DNA of 64,000 bases from Rhizobium sp. 16-449-1b (GTDB lineage: Bacteria; Pseudomonadota; Alphaproteobacteria; Rhizobiales; Rhizobiaceae): positions 620,001-684,000 of the forward strand of contig NZ_JAGHMH010000028.1 of NCBI RefSeq assembly GCF_017741935.1, written 5' to 3'. The notes beneath the pieces are model-generated. The model saw only the letters and a list, made by a program, of their open reading frames with translations, did not search any database and was not told the DNA's origin. This document shows, one piece after another, positions 46,536 to 55,975 of this stretch (position 1 is the first letter of the stretch; each line of letters starts with the position of its first letter). The translations under genes and the position numbers were made by a program.

Positions 46536-47303
46536 ATGACATTTCCGCTGTTCGACCTCACAGGCAAGCGCGCGCTGGTGACGGGATCGTCGCAAGGCAT
46601 CGGGTTGACCTTGGCGCGTGGGCTCGCCGAACACGGCGCGTCGGTCGTGATCAACGGGCGCGACGCTAGCAAGCTCGCCACGGCATCGCGTAGCCTGTCG
46701 GAGGCCGGCCACGATGTTCATGTCTCCACATTCGATGTCACGGATCATGACGAGGTGAAGAGCGCCGTCGATGCGATTGAGCGCGATATCGGGCCGATCG
46801 ACATCCTCGTCAACAATGCCGGCATGCAGTTTCGTGCGCCGCTCGATGTGTTTCCGTCGGACAAGTGGGAACAGCTGCTGCACACCAACATTTCCAGCGT
46901 CTTTTACGTCAGCCAGGCGGTCGCAACGCACATGATCGCGCGCGGCCATGGCAAGATCATCAACATCGCATCCGTGCAAAGTGAATTGGCCCGCCCGGGC
47001 ATCGCGCCGTATACGGCAACCAAGGGCGCGGTGAAGAACCTGACGCGCGGAATGTCGGCCGATTGGGCCAAGCACGGCCTGCAGGCAAACGCCATCGCGC
47101 CGGGCTATTTCGATACGCCGCTCAATCAGGCGCTGGTCGATAGCGAGGAATTCACCGAATGGCTGGAAAAGCGCACGCCCGCCGGACGCTGGGGCAATAT
47201 CGACGAGCTCATCGGCGCCGCCGTGTTTCTGGCAGCGCCGGCGTCCTCTTTCGTCAATGGGCATACGCTTTATGTCGATGGCGGCATCACCACCTCTCTG
47301 TGA
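46536..47303 (+). CDS. SDR family oxidoreductase, gluconate 5-dehydrogenase-like
   Basis: This is a classical short-chain dehydrogenase of 255 aa. The start at 46536 has GGAG upstream and begins just before FDLTGKRALVTG. The cofactor motif is GSSQGIG (residues 17-23), NNAG at 93-96, and the catalytic residues are S146, Y159 and K163. The C-terminal YVDGGITTSL is typical. It resembles gluconate 5-dehydrogenases or KduD-type enzymes. Facing uxuA, it may supply mannonate by reduction of fructuronate in place of UxuB. Confidence 0.88.
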   Translation: MTFPLFDLTGKRALVTGSSQGIGLTLARGLAEHGASVVINGRDASKLATASRSLSEAGHDVHVSTFDVTDHDEVKSAVDAIERDIGPIDILVNNAGMQFRAPLDVFPSDKWEQLLHTNISSVFYVSQAVATHMIARGHGKIINIASVQSELARPGIAPYTATKGAVKNLTRGMSADWAKHGLQANAIAPGYFDTPLNQALVDSEEFTEWLEKRTPAGRWGNIDELIGAAVFLAAPASSFVNGHTLYVDGGITTSL

Positions 47304-47319
47304 GAGGTGGTCGCACTCG

Positions 47320-48507
47320 TCAGGTCGGCGGCGCGCCCAATGCGTGCAGGATGCCGCGAAGCTCGGCAAGCCCTCTCAGGCGACCGATCGCCGGATAGCC
47401 CGGCGTCGTGGTCTTGGTTAGGTCGTCGAGCATGCGGTGGCCATGGTCCGAGCGGAAAACGATCGTCCCGTCGGCCTTGCGATTGCGGTCCTCAGCGACC
47501 AGTTCTTTCAGCACGGCGACCATGTCGACATCGCCTTCCAGGTGGGCGCTTTCGTGGAAGCTGCGGCCGTCGCCTTCGCGTTTGGTCGCTCGCAGATGCG
47601 CGAAGTGAATGCGGGACGCAAACCGCCGTGCGATGGCGGGCAGGTCGTTATCCTCTCGCACGCCGAGACTGCCGGTGCAGTAGCACATGCCGTTCGCCGG
47701 CGACGGGACCGCATTAAACAGCGCCGCATAATCCTCGGCGGTGGAGGCGATGCGCGGCAGGCCGAACAGGGAGCGCGGCGGATCGTCTGGATGAAGCGTG
47801 AGCTTGACGCCACGGGCTTCGGCCACCGGCGCAACCGCCTCGAGAAACTCGATCAGATGCTGACGCAATCGGCCGGCATCGATGCCGGCATAGGCGGCGA
47901 GACGGTCTCGAAACTCCGGAATGGTCAGTGGTTCGGTGGTCGATCCCGGCAATGCCGAGGTGATGTTGCGGGTGATGTCGGCAATGTCTCTCTCCGACAT
48001 GGCGTCGAATGCGGCGCGCGCGCGCGCCTTGTCTTCCTGCGAGTAGGCCGCATCGGCGCCGTCGCGTTGAAGAATGAAGAGATCGAAGGCGGCGAACTTC
48101 TCGTGGTCGAAACGCATCGCCGTCGCGCCGGTGTCGATTTCATGGTCGAGATCTGTCCGGGTCCAGTCGACGACGGGCATGAAATTGTAGCAAACGATCG
48201 GGATGCCGCAGGCCGCGACCGCTTCAAGGCTTGCGATCCACGCCTCGATCTCCGCTTTCGCCTGCCCACCCTTGCGCTTCACCGCATCGGGAATCGGAAT
48301 GCTCTCGACCACCGACCAGGTGAGCGGCGAGCGCCCTGGTGACGTCGTCTCGATCATCGCCTGGCGTTCGCGCACCTCGGCCTCGGTCCACGCGCGGCCG
48401 ATCGGCACCTGGTGCAGCGATGACACGATATTGGTCGCTCCGGTTTGTCTCACCTCGTCGAGCGCGACCGGCGCATCCGGTCCAAACCATCTCCAACCCT
48501 GCCGCAT
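47320..48507 (-). CDS. uxuA: Mannonate dehydratase
   Basis: This enzyme converts D-mannonate to 2-keto-3-deoxygluconate in hexuronate breakdown. At 395 aa it matches UxuA length. The N-terminus MRQGWRWFGP, VSSLHQVPIG, and the metal-site regions LTLHPDDPP, YCTGSLG, HFAH(L) and RSDHGH are seen. It lies 43 nt downstream of a GntR regulator on the same strand and converges on the SDR gene. Its product feeds the KDG pathway, which the DapA-family aldolase in the window might serve. Confidence 0.93.
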   Translation of the reverse strand: MRQGWRWFGPDAPVALDEVRQTGATNIVSSLHQVPIGRAWTEAEVRERQAMIETTSPGRSPLTWSVVESIPIPDAVKRKGGQAKAEIEAWIASLEAVAACGIPIVCYNFMPVVDWTRTDLDHEIDTGATAMRFDHEKFAAFDLFILQRDGADAAYSQEDKARARAAFDAMSERDIADITRNITSALPGSTTEPLTIPEFRDRLAAYAGIDAGRLRQHLIEFLEAVAPVAEARGVKLTLHPDDPPRSLFGLPRIASTAEDYAALFNAVPSPANGMCYCTGSLGVREDNDLPAIARRFASRIHFAHLRATKREGDGRSFHESAHLEGDVDMVAVLKELVAEDRNRKADGTIVFRSDHGHRMLDDLTKTTTPGYPAIGRLRGLAELRGILHALGAPPT

Positions 48508-48550
48508 CTGTTTCCTCCTTCAATGCCTTTTGTTTTGGTCTCGCCGTTCG

Positions 48551-49273
48551 TCAGCAGAAATAATCGGGGTAGCGCGTGCGCAGCTCCGCCACGTCAGGGA
48601 TGACGGCGCTCAGATGATGCGTCATCGCCGCGCGCGCGGCCTCCACGTCATGCGCAGCGATCGCGTCGCGGATGATCGCGTGCTCACCGACCACATTCTC
48701 CATGCGGCCGAGCACCGGCAGCGTCAGCCGCCGCGCACGGTCGATCTGAACCTTGACGGATTTGAGTATACCCCAGATGCCTGGATAGCCGGCAATCTGC
48801 GCGATCGCCTCGTGAAAGGCCTCATCCTCTTCGTGAAAGCCCGAGGTGTCGCCCAGTATGGAGAGCGCCCGCTGGCGCGTGATGATGGCGTCGAGGCGAG
48901 ACAGATCAGCCGCCGAGGCGATCTCCGCTGCGCGCTCGACTGTCGTTCCCTCCAGCGCCTTGCGCACCACGACAGCCTCGGGGATCGCCGATACCGGTAC
49001 ACGCGACACGACGGTGCCCGACTGTGGATAGATATCGACCAGCCCGCCTTCCGACAGCCGGAGCAGAGCCTCGCGAACGGGCGTGCGGCTGACCGCGAAA
49101 TCCTCGGCGATCCGTTTTTCCTGCAGCGCCATGCCGGGTGGCATCTTGAGCGAGACGATATCGTTGTAGAGCCGGTCGAAAATGGCGTCCGCCGTCGTAA
49201 CGCGCCGCAGCTTTGCCGGCCGCTCGGCCTGCGCCGAAAGCTCGGGAATGGCGGTGGCTGCGGCTGGATGCAT
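48551..49273 (-). CDS. GntR family (FCD domain) transcriptional regulator
   Basis: This is a 240-aa regulator, start ATG 49273. The winged helix shows EDFAVSRTPVREALLRLSEGGLV, split over the turn, and SGTVVSRV. The FCD domain follows, with the His-rich ligand pocket (HEEDEAFHEAI). It is divergent from the transporter operon at 49487 and upstream of uxuA, so it probably regulates hexuronate use. A palindrome ATACTAGTAT lies 30 bp upstream of it. Confidence 0.92.
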   Translation of the reverse strand: MHPAAATAIPELSAQAERPAKLRRVTTADAIFDRLYNDIVSLKMPPGMALQEKRIAEDFAVSRTPVREALLRLSEGGLVDIYPQSGTVVSRVPVSAIPEAVVVRKALEGTTVERAAEIASAADLSRLDAIITRQRALSILGDTSGFHEEDEAFHEAIAQIAGYPGIWGILKSVKVQIDRARRLTLPVLGRMENVVGEHAIIRDAIAAHDVEAARAAMTHHLSAVIPDVAELRTRYPDYFC

Positions 49274-49302
49274 GTAGGGCCCTAACGTTGACTTGAATGT
49301 GC

Positions 49303-49312
49303 ATACTAGTAT
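49303..49312. promoter_or_regulatory. Palindromic operator candidate in GntR/transporter divergent region
   Basis: ATACTAGTAT is a perfect 10-bp palindrome within an A/T-rich stretch. It lies 30 bp upstream of the GntR start and about 175 bp before the transporter operon. It may be the GntR autoregulatory site or overlap the -10 region. Binding is inferred. Confidence 0.4.
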
Positions 49313-49486
49313 ATCAATTCTACATGGCTGCCAAGATACACCGCGGAGGAACGGTGTTTCTGGCAAGAAATTCAGGAGGTTCCAAAACAAAGCCGGCCAA
49401 AAAATCCGACCGCATAAATGGATCAGGATACGCACGTGCACGGATTTGGTGTGCTCTGTGCGGCCAAAAGAGGAGGAGAGAACAGC

Positions 49487-50662
49487 ATGAAATTTACCCG
49501 CAGAACATTCGTCGGGACCGCAGCCAGCGCTGCCGTTGCCGCCATGCTTCCCGTCAAGGTTTGGGCGCAGGCCAAGAAGCCCGCAAGCCCCGTGACCATC
49601 ACCATCGCTGACGTCGCCGGCAATCTGGCGCTGACGCAGGGGATGTTTGAAGCCTATGCGTCCGAAAAGGCCGATTGGGTTTCGAACTTCGCCTTCACCA
49701 AAGCGCCGGCCCCTGAACTGCCGGGCAAGATCAAGGCACAGCAGGCGGCGGGAAAGGTCGATATCGACCTCGTGTTGACAGGCACCGATGCGCTTTCCGC
49801 CGGTCTCGATCAGGGTCTCTGGCTCGACCTCGCCGCGCACAAGGCGGACCTGCCCGATATCGAAAAGATCCTGCAGCCGCAGGCATTCAAGATGCAGGCG
49901 CTCGCCAAGGATCAGGGCATCGTCATCACCTATTATCCCTCGGGCCCGCTGATCGAATACATGCCCGACAAGGTCGCCACGCCGCCGAAATCGGCGCCGG
50001 AACTGCTGGAGTGGGCAAAGGCCAACAAGAACCGCTTCATCTACGCCCGTCCGGCCAATTCCGGCCCGGGCCGCACCTTCCTCATGGGCCTGCCCTATCT
50101 GCTCGGCGACAGCGATCCTCGCGATCCGGTCAAGGGCTGGGACAAGACCTGGGAATATCTGGCAGCACTTGGCGAGCACATCGAATATTACCCGACCGGT
50201 ACCGGTCAGGTGATGAAGGAGCTCGGCGAGGGGACACGCGACATCGTCGTTTCCACCACCGGCTGGGACATCAATCCGCGTGCGCTCGGCATTGTTCCCG
50301 CCGAGGCGAAGGTGCAGAAGCTTGAAGGCTTCCACTGGGTAACGGACGCGCACTACGCCGTTATCCCCAAGGGCGTCTCCGACGAGAAGATCGCGGTGCT
50401 GATCGACGTCTTGAACTACATCCTGCAGCCCAAGCAGCAGGCGATCGCCTATGACGCCGGCTATTTCTATCCGGGTCCCGCGGTCAAGGACGTGACGATC
50501 GAGATGGCGCCACAGGAAAGCCAGGACACGATCAAGGAGTTCGGCCGGCCCGAATATGCCGACTGGATCGCCAACAATCCGCTGGAGGTGCCGCTTGAGC
50601 CGAAGCAGCTCGTTGAAGCCTTCCGGATCTGGGACGAAAAGATCGGCGCCAAGAAGGGCTGA
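49487..50662 (+). CDS. ABC transporter substrate-binding protein, Tat-type signal (Afu/Pot-like)
   Basis: This is a periplasmic binding protein of 391 aa. The ATG at 49487 is preceded by AGGAGGAG. The signal has twin arginines (FTRRTFVG) and cleavage after WAQA. The mature part fits the PotD/AfuA-like cluster of binding proteins. It heads a four-gene transport operon divergent from the GntR-uxuA pair, which points to a uronate, aldonate or oligogalacturonide-like ligand. Confidence 0.85.
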   Translation: MKFTRRTFVGTAASAAVAAMLPVKVWAQAKKPASPVTITIADVAGNLALTQGMFEAYASEKADWVSNFAFTKAPAPELPGKIKAQQAAGKVDIDLVLTGTDALSAGLDQGLWLDLAAHKADLPDIEKILQPQAFKMQALAKDQGIVITYYPSGPLIEYMPDKVATPPKSAPELLEWAKANKNRFIYARPANSGPGRTFLMGLPYLLGDSDPRDPVKGWDKTWEYLAALGEHIEYYPTGTGQVMKELGEGTRDIVVSTTGWDINPRALGIVPAEAKVQKLEGFHWVTDAHYAVIPKGVSDEKIAVLIDVLNYILQPKQQAIAYDAGYFYPGPAVKDVTIEMAPQESQDTIKEFGRPEYADWIANNPLEVPLEPKQLVEAFRIWDEKIGAKKG

Positions 50663-50673
50663 TCGCTGACATC

Positions 50674-50704
50674 GCCGGCGCCGGCTTTCATAGCCGGTGC
50701 CGGC
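50674..50704 (+). other. Hairpin between binding-protein and ATPase genes
   Basis: GCCGGCGCCGGC (50674-50685) pairs over 12 bp with GCCGGTGCCGGC (50693-50704), with one G-U pair and a 7-nt loop. It begins 11 nt after the binding-protein stop. The following ATTTCC is not a T run. It is the strongest of the post-binding-protein hairpins. Confidence 0.65.
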
Positions 50705-50719
50705 CATTTCCGTCGTGAC

Positions 50720-51817
50720 ATGGAGAGTGGTTTGAACTCGGTAGCGAATACGGTGGCCTCTTCGCGCGGCACCGCGCGTCTTGAACTCGATGGGCTGAGC
50801 CGCTCCTTCGGCGCATACAACGCGCTTGATGGCATCGATCTTGCGATCGAGCCCGGTGAATTCGTGGCGCTGCTCGGCCCGTCGGGCTGCGGCAAGTCCA
50901 CGGCGCTCAATTGCATCGCGGGCCTTCTGGGACTGTCTGGTGGGGAAATCCGTCTCGGAGGCAAGCGCATCGACCAGCTCGAGCCCGAACGCCGAGGGTT
51001 CGGGATGGTGTTTCAGAGCTACGCGCTTTTTCCGCATATGAGCGTGCGCAAGAACGTCGGCTTCGGCCTGACCATGCAGGGCATCAAGGGACCGGAGGCC
51101 GACAAGCGGATCAATGACGCTTTGGCGCTGGTGCGCCTGGAAAGCCAGGCGGAGAAACTGCCAGGGCAGCTCTCCGGTGGTCAGCAGCAGCGCGTGGCGA
51201 TCGCCCGCGCCATCGTCATCCGCCCGCCTATCGTGCTGATGGACGAGCCGCTGTCCAATCTCGACGCCAAGCTTCGCCTGGAGATGCGCGCCGAAATCCG
51301 CGGCATCCACGATCAGATCGGCTCGACGACCATCTACGTCACGCATGATCAGGACGAGGCGCTGTCGCTGGCCGACCGTATCGTCGTCATGAGCCAGGGG
51401 CACATCGAGCAGATCGGCTCTCCGCAGGATCTCTACCAGCGCCCCGTCAATGTCGGCGTTGCCGACTTCATGGGCTTTCGCACCCGCGTGCCCGGCAAGG
51501 TCGTTTCGGTCTCAGGCGACGAAGCGGAGATCGACGTCGCCGGTGCGCGCATTACCGGGACGATGCGCACACCGCTCAAGCCCGGCGACGCCGCTATCCT
51601 GTCCGTGCGCCCCGAGGATCTGGTCGCCGCCGACGAGGGGATCGCCGCTACCGTATCGAGCATGGAATATCGCGGCCGCGCCTTCTTCGGACTGGCGCGC
51701 TCGGCCGACGGATCTGACCTCTATTTCCGCGCCGACGACGCGTTGCCGCGCGGAACGGCAACGCGGCTGAAGCCGATCGCGGGCAGGGCGCTTCTGTTCG
51801 GGGACAGCGCACGATGA
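50720..51817 (+). CDS. ABC transporter ATP-binding protein (Pot/Afu-like)
   Basis: This ATPase is 365 aa from ATG 50720. A TTG at 50732 with GGAG six bases upstream is an equally good start and would remove four residues. Walker [10 protein letters not shown], signature LSGGQQQR, Walker B IVLMDEP and THDQDEALSLADR are seen. A TOBE-like C-terminal domain follows. Unlike the operon at 7559, here the ATPase gene comes before the permeases. It overlaps the first permease by 4 nt. Confidence 0.92.
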   Translation: MESGLNSVANTVASSRGTARLELDGLSRSFGAYNALDGIDLAIEPGEFVALLGPSGCGKSTALNCIAGLLGLSGGEIRLGGKRIDQLEPERRGFGMVFQSYALFPHMSVRKNVGFGLTMQGIKGPEADKRINDALALVRLESQAEKLPGQLSGGQQQRVAIARAIVIRPPIVLMDEPLSNLDAKLRLEMRAEIRGIHDQIGSTTIYVTHDQDEALSLADRIVVMSQGHIEQIGSPQDLYQRPVNVGVADFMGFRTRVPGKVVSVSGDEAEIDVAGARITGTMRTPLKPGDAAILSVRPEDLVAADEGIAATVSSMEYRGRAFFGLARSADGSDLYFRADDALPRGTATRLKPIAGRALLFGDSAR

Positions 51818-52692
51818 GCGCGCCATCGCTGCGAACGCGGCTGGCCGCCCGGGGCTTCGACGGCACCACCATGCTGATCCTTCCCGGCCTTGCCTTCATG
51901 ATCGCGCTGTTCGTCTATCCGTTTCTCTACGGCGTCGTGGATTCGCTGACGCCGAAGGATGGCGCCTGGTATGCCAACTACGCCAAGTTCTTCAGCGATC
52001 CCTTCCAGTACAACACCATCGGCGCGACGCTCTGGCTGGCGCTGCCGGTGACGATCATCAATCTCGCCTTCGCCGTGCCGGTCGCTTTCCGTGTCCGGCT
52101 GATGCACCGCCAGCGTCTGCTGACGACCATCCTGGTACTACCAATCACGCTCGGCACAGTCTTCGTCGCCGACGGCTTGCTGACATTTCTCGGGCCACGC
52201 GGCTGGTTCAACCACACGCTTCTGATGACCGGCATCATCGACAATCCGATCAAGCTGACCAACAACTATTGGGGCGTCTTCGCGTCGCTGCTCATCACCG
52301 GCTTCCCCTTCGCCTTCCTACTGACGCTGTCTTACATCACCGGCATCGATCCGGCGATCGAACAGGCGGCCGCCACGCTTGGGGCCGGGCCGAGGCAGCG
52401 TTTCATGCGCGTTTTCCTGCCGCTGCTGGTGCCGGGGCTTGCGGTAACCTTCTGCCTTGCTTTTGTTCAGGCGTTTGCGGTGTTTCCATCCGCCGTGCTG
52501 CTGGGCGCACCGGCAGGACCGACCCGCGTCATTTCGATTGCCGCCTATCAGGCTGCGTTCGAGCAGTATGATCACTCGCTGGGCTCGGCGATCGCGCTCA
52601 TAATGGGCGGTGTCGAGTTGGCTGTAGTGCTCGCCGTTCTCGGCGCACGCTCGTTCTTCTACCGCGGCCCCGCCGGCGGCACGAAAGGCTGA
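51814..52692 (+). CDS. ABC transporter permease (Pot/Afu-like), first subunit
   Basis: This is a 292-aa inner-membrane subunit with about six helices; the first covers residues 18-38. The docking loop reads QAAATLGAGPRQRFMRVFLPLLVPG. It overlaps the ATPase gene by ATGA and ends 2 nt before the next permease. Confidence 0.9.
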   Translation: MSAPSLRTRLAARGFDGTTMLILPGLAFMIALFVYPFLYGVVDSLTPKDGAWYANYAKFFSDPFQYNTIGATLWLALPVTIINLAFAVPVAFRVRLMHRQRLLTTILVLPITLGTVFVADGLLTFLGPRGWFNHTLLMTGIIDNPIKLTNNYWGVFASLLITGFPFAFLLTLSYITGIDPAIEQAAATLGAGPRQRFMRVFLPLLVPGLAVTFCLAFVQAFAVFPSAVLLGAPAGPTRVISIAAYQAAFEQYDHSLGSAIALIMGGVELAVVLAVLGARSFFYRGPAGGTKG

Positions 52693-52694
52693 CC

Positions 52695-53537
52695 ATGATC
52701 CGGGACCAAGGCCTCACCTCGAAGATCTGGCGCTTCGCCATCTGGGCGCTCGCCACGCTCTTCGTCCTCAATCTGCTTGCAGTCATCGCCGCCGTCGTCG
52801 TCAACTCGTTCGCGACACGATGGCTCGGCACATGGCTTCCGGCCGGCTGGACAACGAAATGGTATTTCAGCGCGTGGAAGGAGTTCCAGCTCTCCAGCGT
52901 CGTCCTCGTCACCTTCGAGATCGTCTTCACCGTCGTCATCATTTCCGGCATTCTCGGCGTGATGACCGCCTATGCCCTGGCGCGCCGCGATTTCGCCGGC
53001 AAGCGCGTGGTCATTCTGCTCTTCCTTCTGCCGCTGCTCATTCCGCCGCTCACCTACGGCATCCCGCTTGCGACGGTCTTGTACCAGCTTGGGCTGGGAG
53101 GAACCTTCTGGGGAGTCGTTTTGATCAACGTGGTGCCGTCGCTTCCCTTCGTGGTGCTGGTGATGATCCCCTTCATCGAGCAGATCGACCCGCGCATCGA
53201 AGCCGCTGCTCGTGTCTTCGGCGCAGGCACCACCAGCCTGTTCCTGCGCATCCTGCTGCCGCTGCTCTTGCCCGGCATGCTGGCCGCGCTGCTTTTGGTG
53301 CTGGTTCGTACCATCGCGATGTTCGAGCTCACCTTCCTCATCGCCGGGCCGACCACGCAGACCCTTGTCGTGTCGCTCTATTACGCGGTGTTTGCCTCCG
53401 GCGTACGGGCTGGCCAGTCGATCGATGCCATGGCGGTCGTCTATATGGTGACGACGCTGTTCTGGCTGGTGATCGCGCTGCAGTTCGTTAACCCGACGCA
53501 GATCGTCGCGAGGGCAAAGCAACAGCCCGCGCACTAA
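52695..53537 (+). CDS. ABC transporter permease (Pot/Afu-like), second subunit
   Basis: This is a 280-aa inner-membrane subunit with about six helices. The docking loop is AAARVFGAGTTSLFLRILLPLLLPG. It is the last gene of the operon. A perfect 14-bp palindrome TTCTGTTAACAGAA (53563-53576) lies 25 nt beyond its stop codon and may act as a weak terminator or binding site. Confidence 0.9.
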   Translation: MIRDQGLTSKIWRFAIWALATLFVLNLLAVIAAVVVNSFATRWLGTWLPAGWTTKWYFSAWKEFQLSSVVLVTFEIVFTVVIISGILGVMTAYALARRDFAGKRVVILLFLLPLLIPPLTYGIPLATVLYQLGLGGTFWGVVLINVVPSLPFVVLVMIPFIEQIDPRIEAAARVFGAGTTSLFLRILLPLLLPGMLAALLLVLVRTIAMFELTFLIAGPTTQTLVVSLYYAVFASGVRAGQSIDAMAVVYMVTTLFWLVIALQFVNPTQIVARAKQQPAH

Positions 53538-53665
53538 GCCGGGCCGCTCGCGGCGCTAGTCCTTCTGTTAACAGAAAACTTATTGAGTAGGTGGGTGTTC
53601 TTGACTATCGGCAGGTGGCTGCCAAGTATTGTGGGCGTGACGGTCATTTCTTGAGGAATTTGATC

Positions 53666-53881
53666 ATGGCGCAGTACAAAGAGACGAACCGCTTTCACTG
53701 TGAGAGCAGCTCGGGCGCGCATTACGTTGTTATCGAGCAGATCCTGACATCGCGTTTGGCGCTTGATGTCGGCGCAAGTCCGCGCACCGATTACGTTACC
53801 GACACCGGTGAGATCGCCGAGCGGCTGGATGACGATACCTTCCTTCTGCTTCTGTCGGCGGAAGTCTTGCACGTCGCCTGA
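53666..53881 (+). CDS. Small protein of unknown function, 71 aa
   Basis: This small protein has GAGG ten bases before its ATG and a compact globular-looking composition: a polar N-terminus, a hydrophobic VVIEQIL segment, an acidic middle (TDTGEIAERLDDD) and a hydrophobic end TFLLLLSAEVLHVA. No signal peptide or family is recognised. It lies 100 nt before recX on the same strand and could share its transcript. Confidence 0.55.
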   Translation: MAQYKETNRFHCESSSGAHYVVIEQILTSRLALDVGASPRTDYVTDTGEIAERLDDDTFLLLLSAEVLHVA

Positions 53882-53981
53882 GGCGGTGCTGAGACAGGAG
53901 AGTGCTGGAAATCCCGGCCGGATGGCTTTAACTGGCTGAAACGACCTGCTCCAGGCGATTCTGGATGCGATCCGGAACGCC

Positions 53982-54533
53982 ATGGCCGAAGAAGACACGC
54001 AATCCGACATACCGACCAGCAGGATGCAGAGTTGGGCGCGCAACTCGACCATCTACCGCTTGGGACGGCAGATGATGACCGAGAAGCAGCTGGCCGATGC
54101 GATCTCGCGCAAGGCCAAACAAAAATTCGAGGACATATCCGAAGCTCAGGTCAAGGCGCTCGCCGATCTCGCGGTCAAGTTCGGCCATGAGCAGGGCGGA
54201 TTGAACGATGTCGCCTACGCCGAGATCAGCGTACGATCCGGCGTGCGCAGCGGCCGGTCGAAGCGGATCATGGCGCAGAAGCTCGCGATCAAGGGCATCG
54301 ACCGCGAGACCGCCGTCATCGCGCTCGAAGAGAGCGACGATCTCGTGGCCGCGATCAACTTCGCCCGCAAACGCGGCTTCGGCCCCTTTCGGCGCGAGGA
54401 GGCCGATGAGAAGCGCTACAACAAGGAAATGTCCGCCTTCGCCCGCAACGGCTTCGGTTTCGAATTGGGACGCTCGGTTCTCGGCATGAGCCGCGATGAA
54501 GCCGAGACCGTGCTCGACGAGCGACGGTCGTAG
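53982..54533 (+). CDS. recX: RecX family regulatory protein
   Basis: This 183-aa protein probably modulates RecA filaments. RecX three-helix repeats are visible: an N-terminal YRLGRQMMTEKQLADAI segment, a central YAEISVRSGVRSGRSKRIMAQKLAIKGID (described in parts), and a basic C-terminal ARKRGFGPFRREEADEKRYNKEM segment. No recA is present nearby, so it is unlinked here. The family assignment is fairly secure from the repeat pattern. Confidence 0.8.
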   Translation: MAEEDTQSDIPTSRMQSWARNSTIYRLGRQMMTEKQLADAISRKAKQKFEDISEAQVKALADLAVKFGHEQGGLNDVAYAEISVRSGVRSGRSKRIMAQKLAIKGIDRETAVIALEESDDLVAAINFARKRGFGPFRREEADEKRYNKEMSAFARNGFGFELGRSVLGMSRDEAETVLDERRS

Positions 54534-54572
54534 ACACAGGCAGTCACGCTCGAATTTCCGCCGTGTCGCGTC

Positions 54573-55970
54573 TCATATATGCAGTGCGTGGCCGAGCGCC
54601 TTCAGCGCCGCTTCCTGAACCGCCTCGCTGCGGGTCGGATGGGCGTGGATCGTTCCGGCGAGATCCTCGAGGCGAACACACATCTCGATCGCCAGCGCAA
54701 ACGCCGCCGACAATTCGGAAACGCCGCGACCGACCGCCTGCAGGCCGAGCACGAGATTGGTGTCGGCCCGCGCCACCACACGCACGAAGCCATCCTCGGA
54801 TTGCATGGTCATGGCCCGTCCATTGGCTGAGAACGGAAACTGGCCGACCCTGATCTCGTAACCCTGCGCGCGAGCCTCTTCCGGTGACAGGCCGGCGCTG
54901 ACGATCTCCGGGTCCGTGAAACAGACGGCGGGAATGCAGCGCTTGTCCCAGCTTCGCGGCCGGCCTGCGATGATCTCCGCCACCATCTCGCCCTGCGCCA
55001 TCGCCCGGTGCGCGAGCATCGGTTCGCCGGTGATGTCACCAATGGCGTAGACCCCGCGCATCGAGGTGCGGCACCGGTCGTCAACCCGTAGATACGGCCC
55101 GGCGCGATCGAGATCGAGTTCCTCCAATCCCGCGCCTGTTGTCCGTGGCTTGCGCCCGACGGTTACGAGTATCCTGTCAGCCGGCAGTTTGATCTCGCGG
55201 CCATCGGCCTGCTCGATGATCAGGCCTTCGCCGGCATCGGAAAGCGCCTTTGCCTTGGCCGCCATATGAAGCTCGATGCCGCGCTCCTTCAGCACCTTCG
55301 CAACAGGCCGGACAAGCTCGGCATCGTATTGCGGCAGGATCTGGCCGGTTGCCTCGACGATGGTGACCGAAGAGCCCAGCTTGGCGAAGGCTGTGCCGAG
55401 TTCCAAGCCGATATAGCCGGCGCCGACAACCACCAGCCTTTCTGGCACACTCTGCAGCGCCAGCGCCTCCGTCGAGGATATCACCATTCCACCAAGTGGA
55501 AGTCCCGGCAACTCGACCGGCTCGGAGCCTGTCGCGATGACGATGTTCTCCGCGCGGATGATCTGTGCGCCGGTCTCCGTCTCGACTTCCACCGTTTTAC
55601 CGTCGCGGAACCGCGCCCGGCCATGGACCTGCTTCACCCTAGCCTTCTGCAGCAAGGCAGCAACGCCACCAGTGAGACGGCCGACGATGCCGTCCTTCCA
55701 GGCGATCGTCCGGGCGAGATCGATCGCCACGCCTTCAGCACGGATGCCAAGTGGGTCTCGACCGCTCGCCATCCGCCGCGCGGCGTCGAATTCGTCGGCG
55801 GCATGGATGATTGCCTTGGAAGGAATGCAGCCGACATTGAGGCAGGTGCCGCCGGGCTTTTCCATTTCGACGATGACTGTGTCGATGCCCAGCTGACCCG
55901 CGCGGATGGCGCAGACGTAGCCGCCGGGCCCAGCGCCGATGACCAGCAATTTGCAGATGATCTCTTTCAT
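54573..55970 (-). CDS. lpdV: Dihydrolipoyl dehydrogenase, E3 of branched-chain keto-acid dehydrogenase
   Basis: This flavoenzyme reoxidises the dihydrolipoyl groups of the E2 subunit encoded upstream. At 465 aa it has [14 protein letters not shown] (FAD site, residues 12-25), the redox disulfide C43/C48 in GTCLNVGC, the NAD domain with [10 protein letters not shown], and the active-site HPTRSE motif (H444, E449). It is last in the bkd operon, 5 nt after the E2 gene. Confidence 0.93.
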   Translation of the reverse strand: MKEIICKLLVIGAGPGGYVCAIRAGQLGIDTVIVEMEKPGGTCLNVGCIPSKAIIHAADEFDAARRMASGRDPLGIRAEGVAIDLARTIAWKDGIVGRLTGGVAALLQKARVKQVHGRARFRDGKTVEVETETGAQIIRAENIVIATGSEPVELPGLPLGGMVISSTEALALQSVPERLVVVGAGYIGLELGTAFAKLGSSVTIVEATGQILPQYDAELVRPVAKVLKERGIELHMAAKAKALSDAGEGLIIEQADGREIKLPADRILVTVGRKPRTTGAGLEELDLDRAGPYLRVDDRCRTSMRGVYAIGDITGEPMLAHRAMAQGEMVAEIIAGRPRSWDKRCIPAVCFTDPEIVSAGLSPEEARAQGYEIRVGQFPFSANGRAMTMQSEDGFVRVVARADTNLVLGLQAVGRGVSELSAAFALAIEMCVRLEDLAGTIHAHPTRSEAVQEAALKALGHALHI

Positions 55971-55975
55971 GGCCC

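Noticed and set aside
48551-51403. 950-codon minus-strand frame spanning the GntR gene, the binding-protein gene and part of the ATPase gene
   Set aside because: Only the part from 49273 down to 48551 encodes a recognisable protein (GntR). The upstream part is antisense to well-supported genes.
53563-53576. TTCTGTTAACAGAA as a terminator of the transporter operon
   Set aside because: The palindrome is perfect but A/T-rich and short with no T run, so it is mentioned only with the permease gene.
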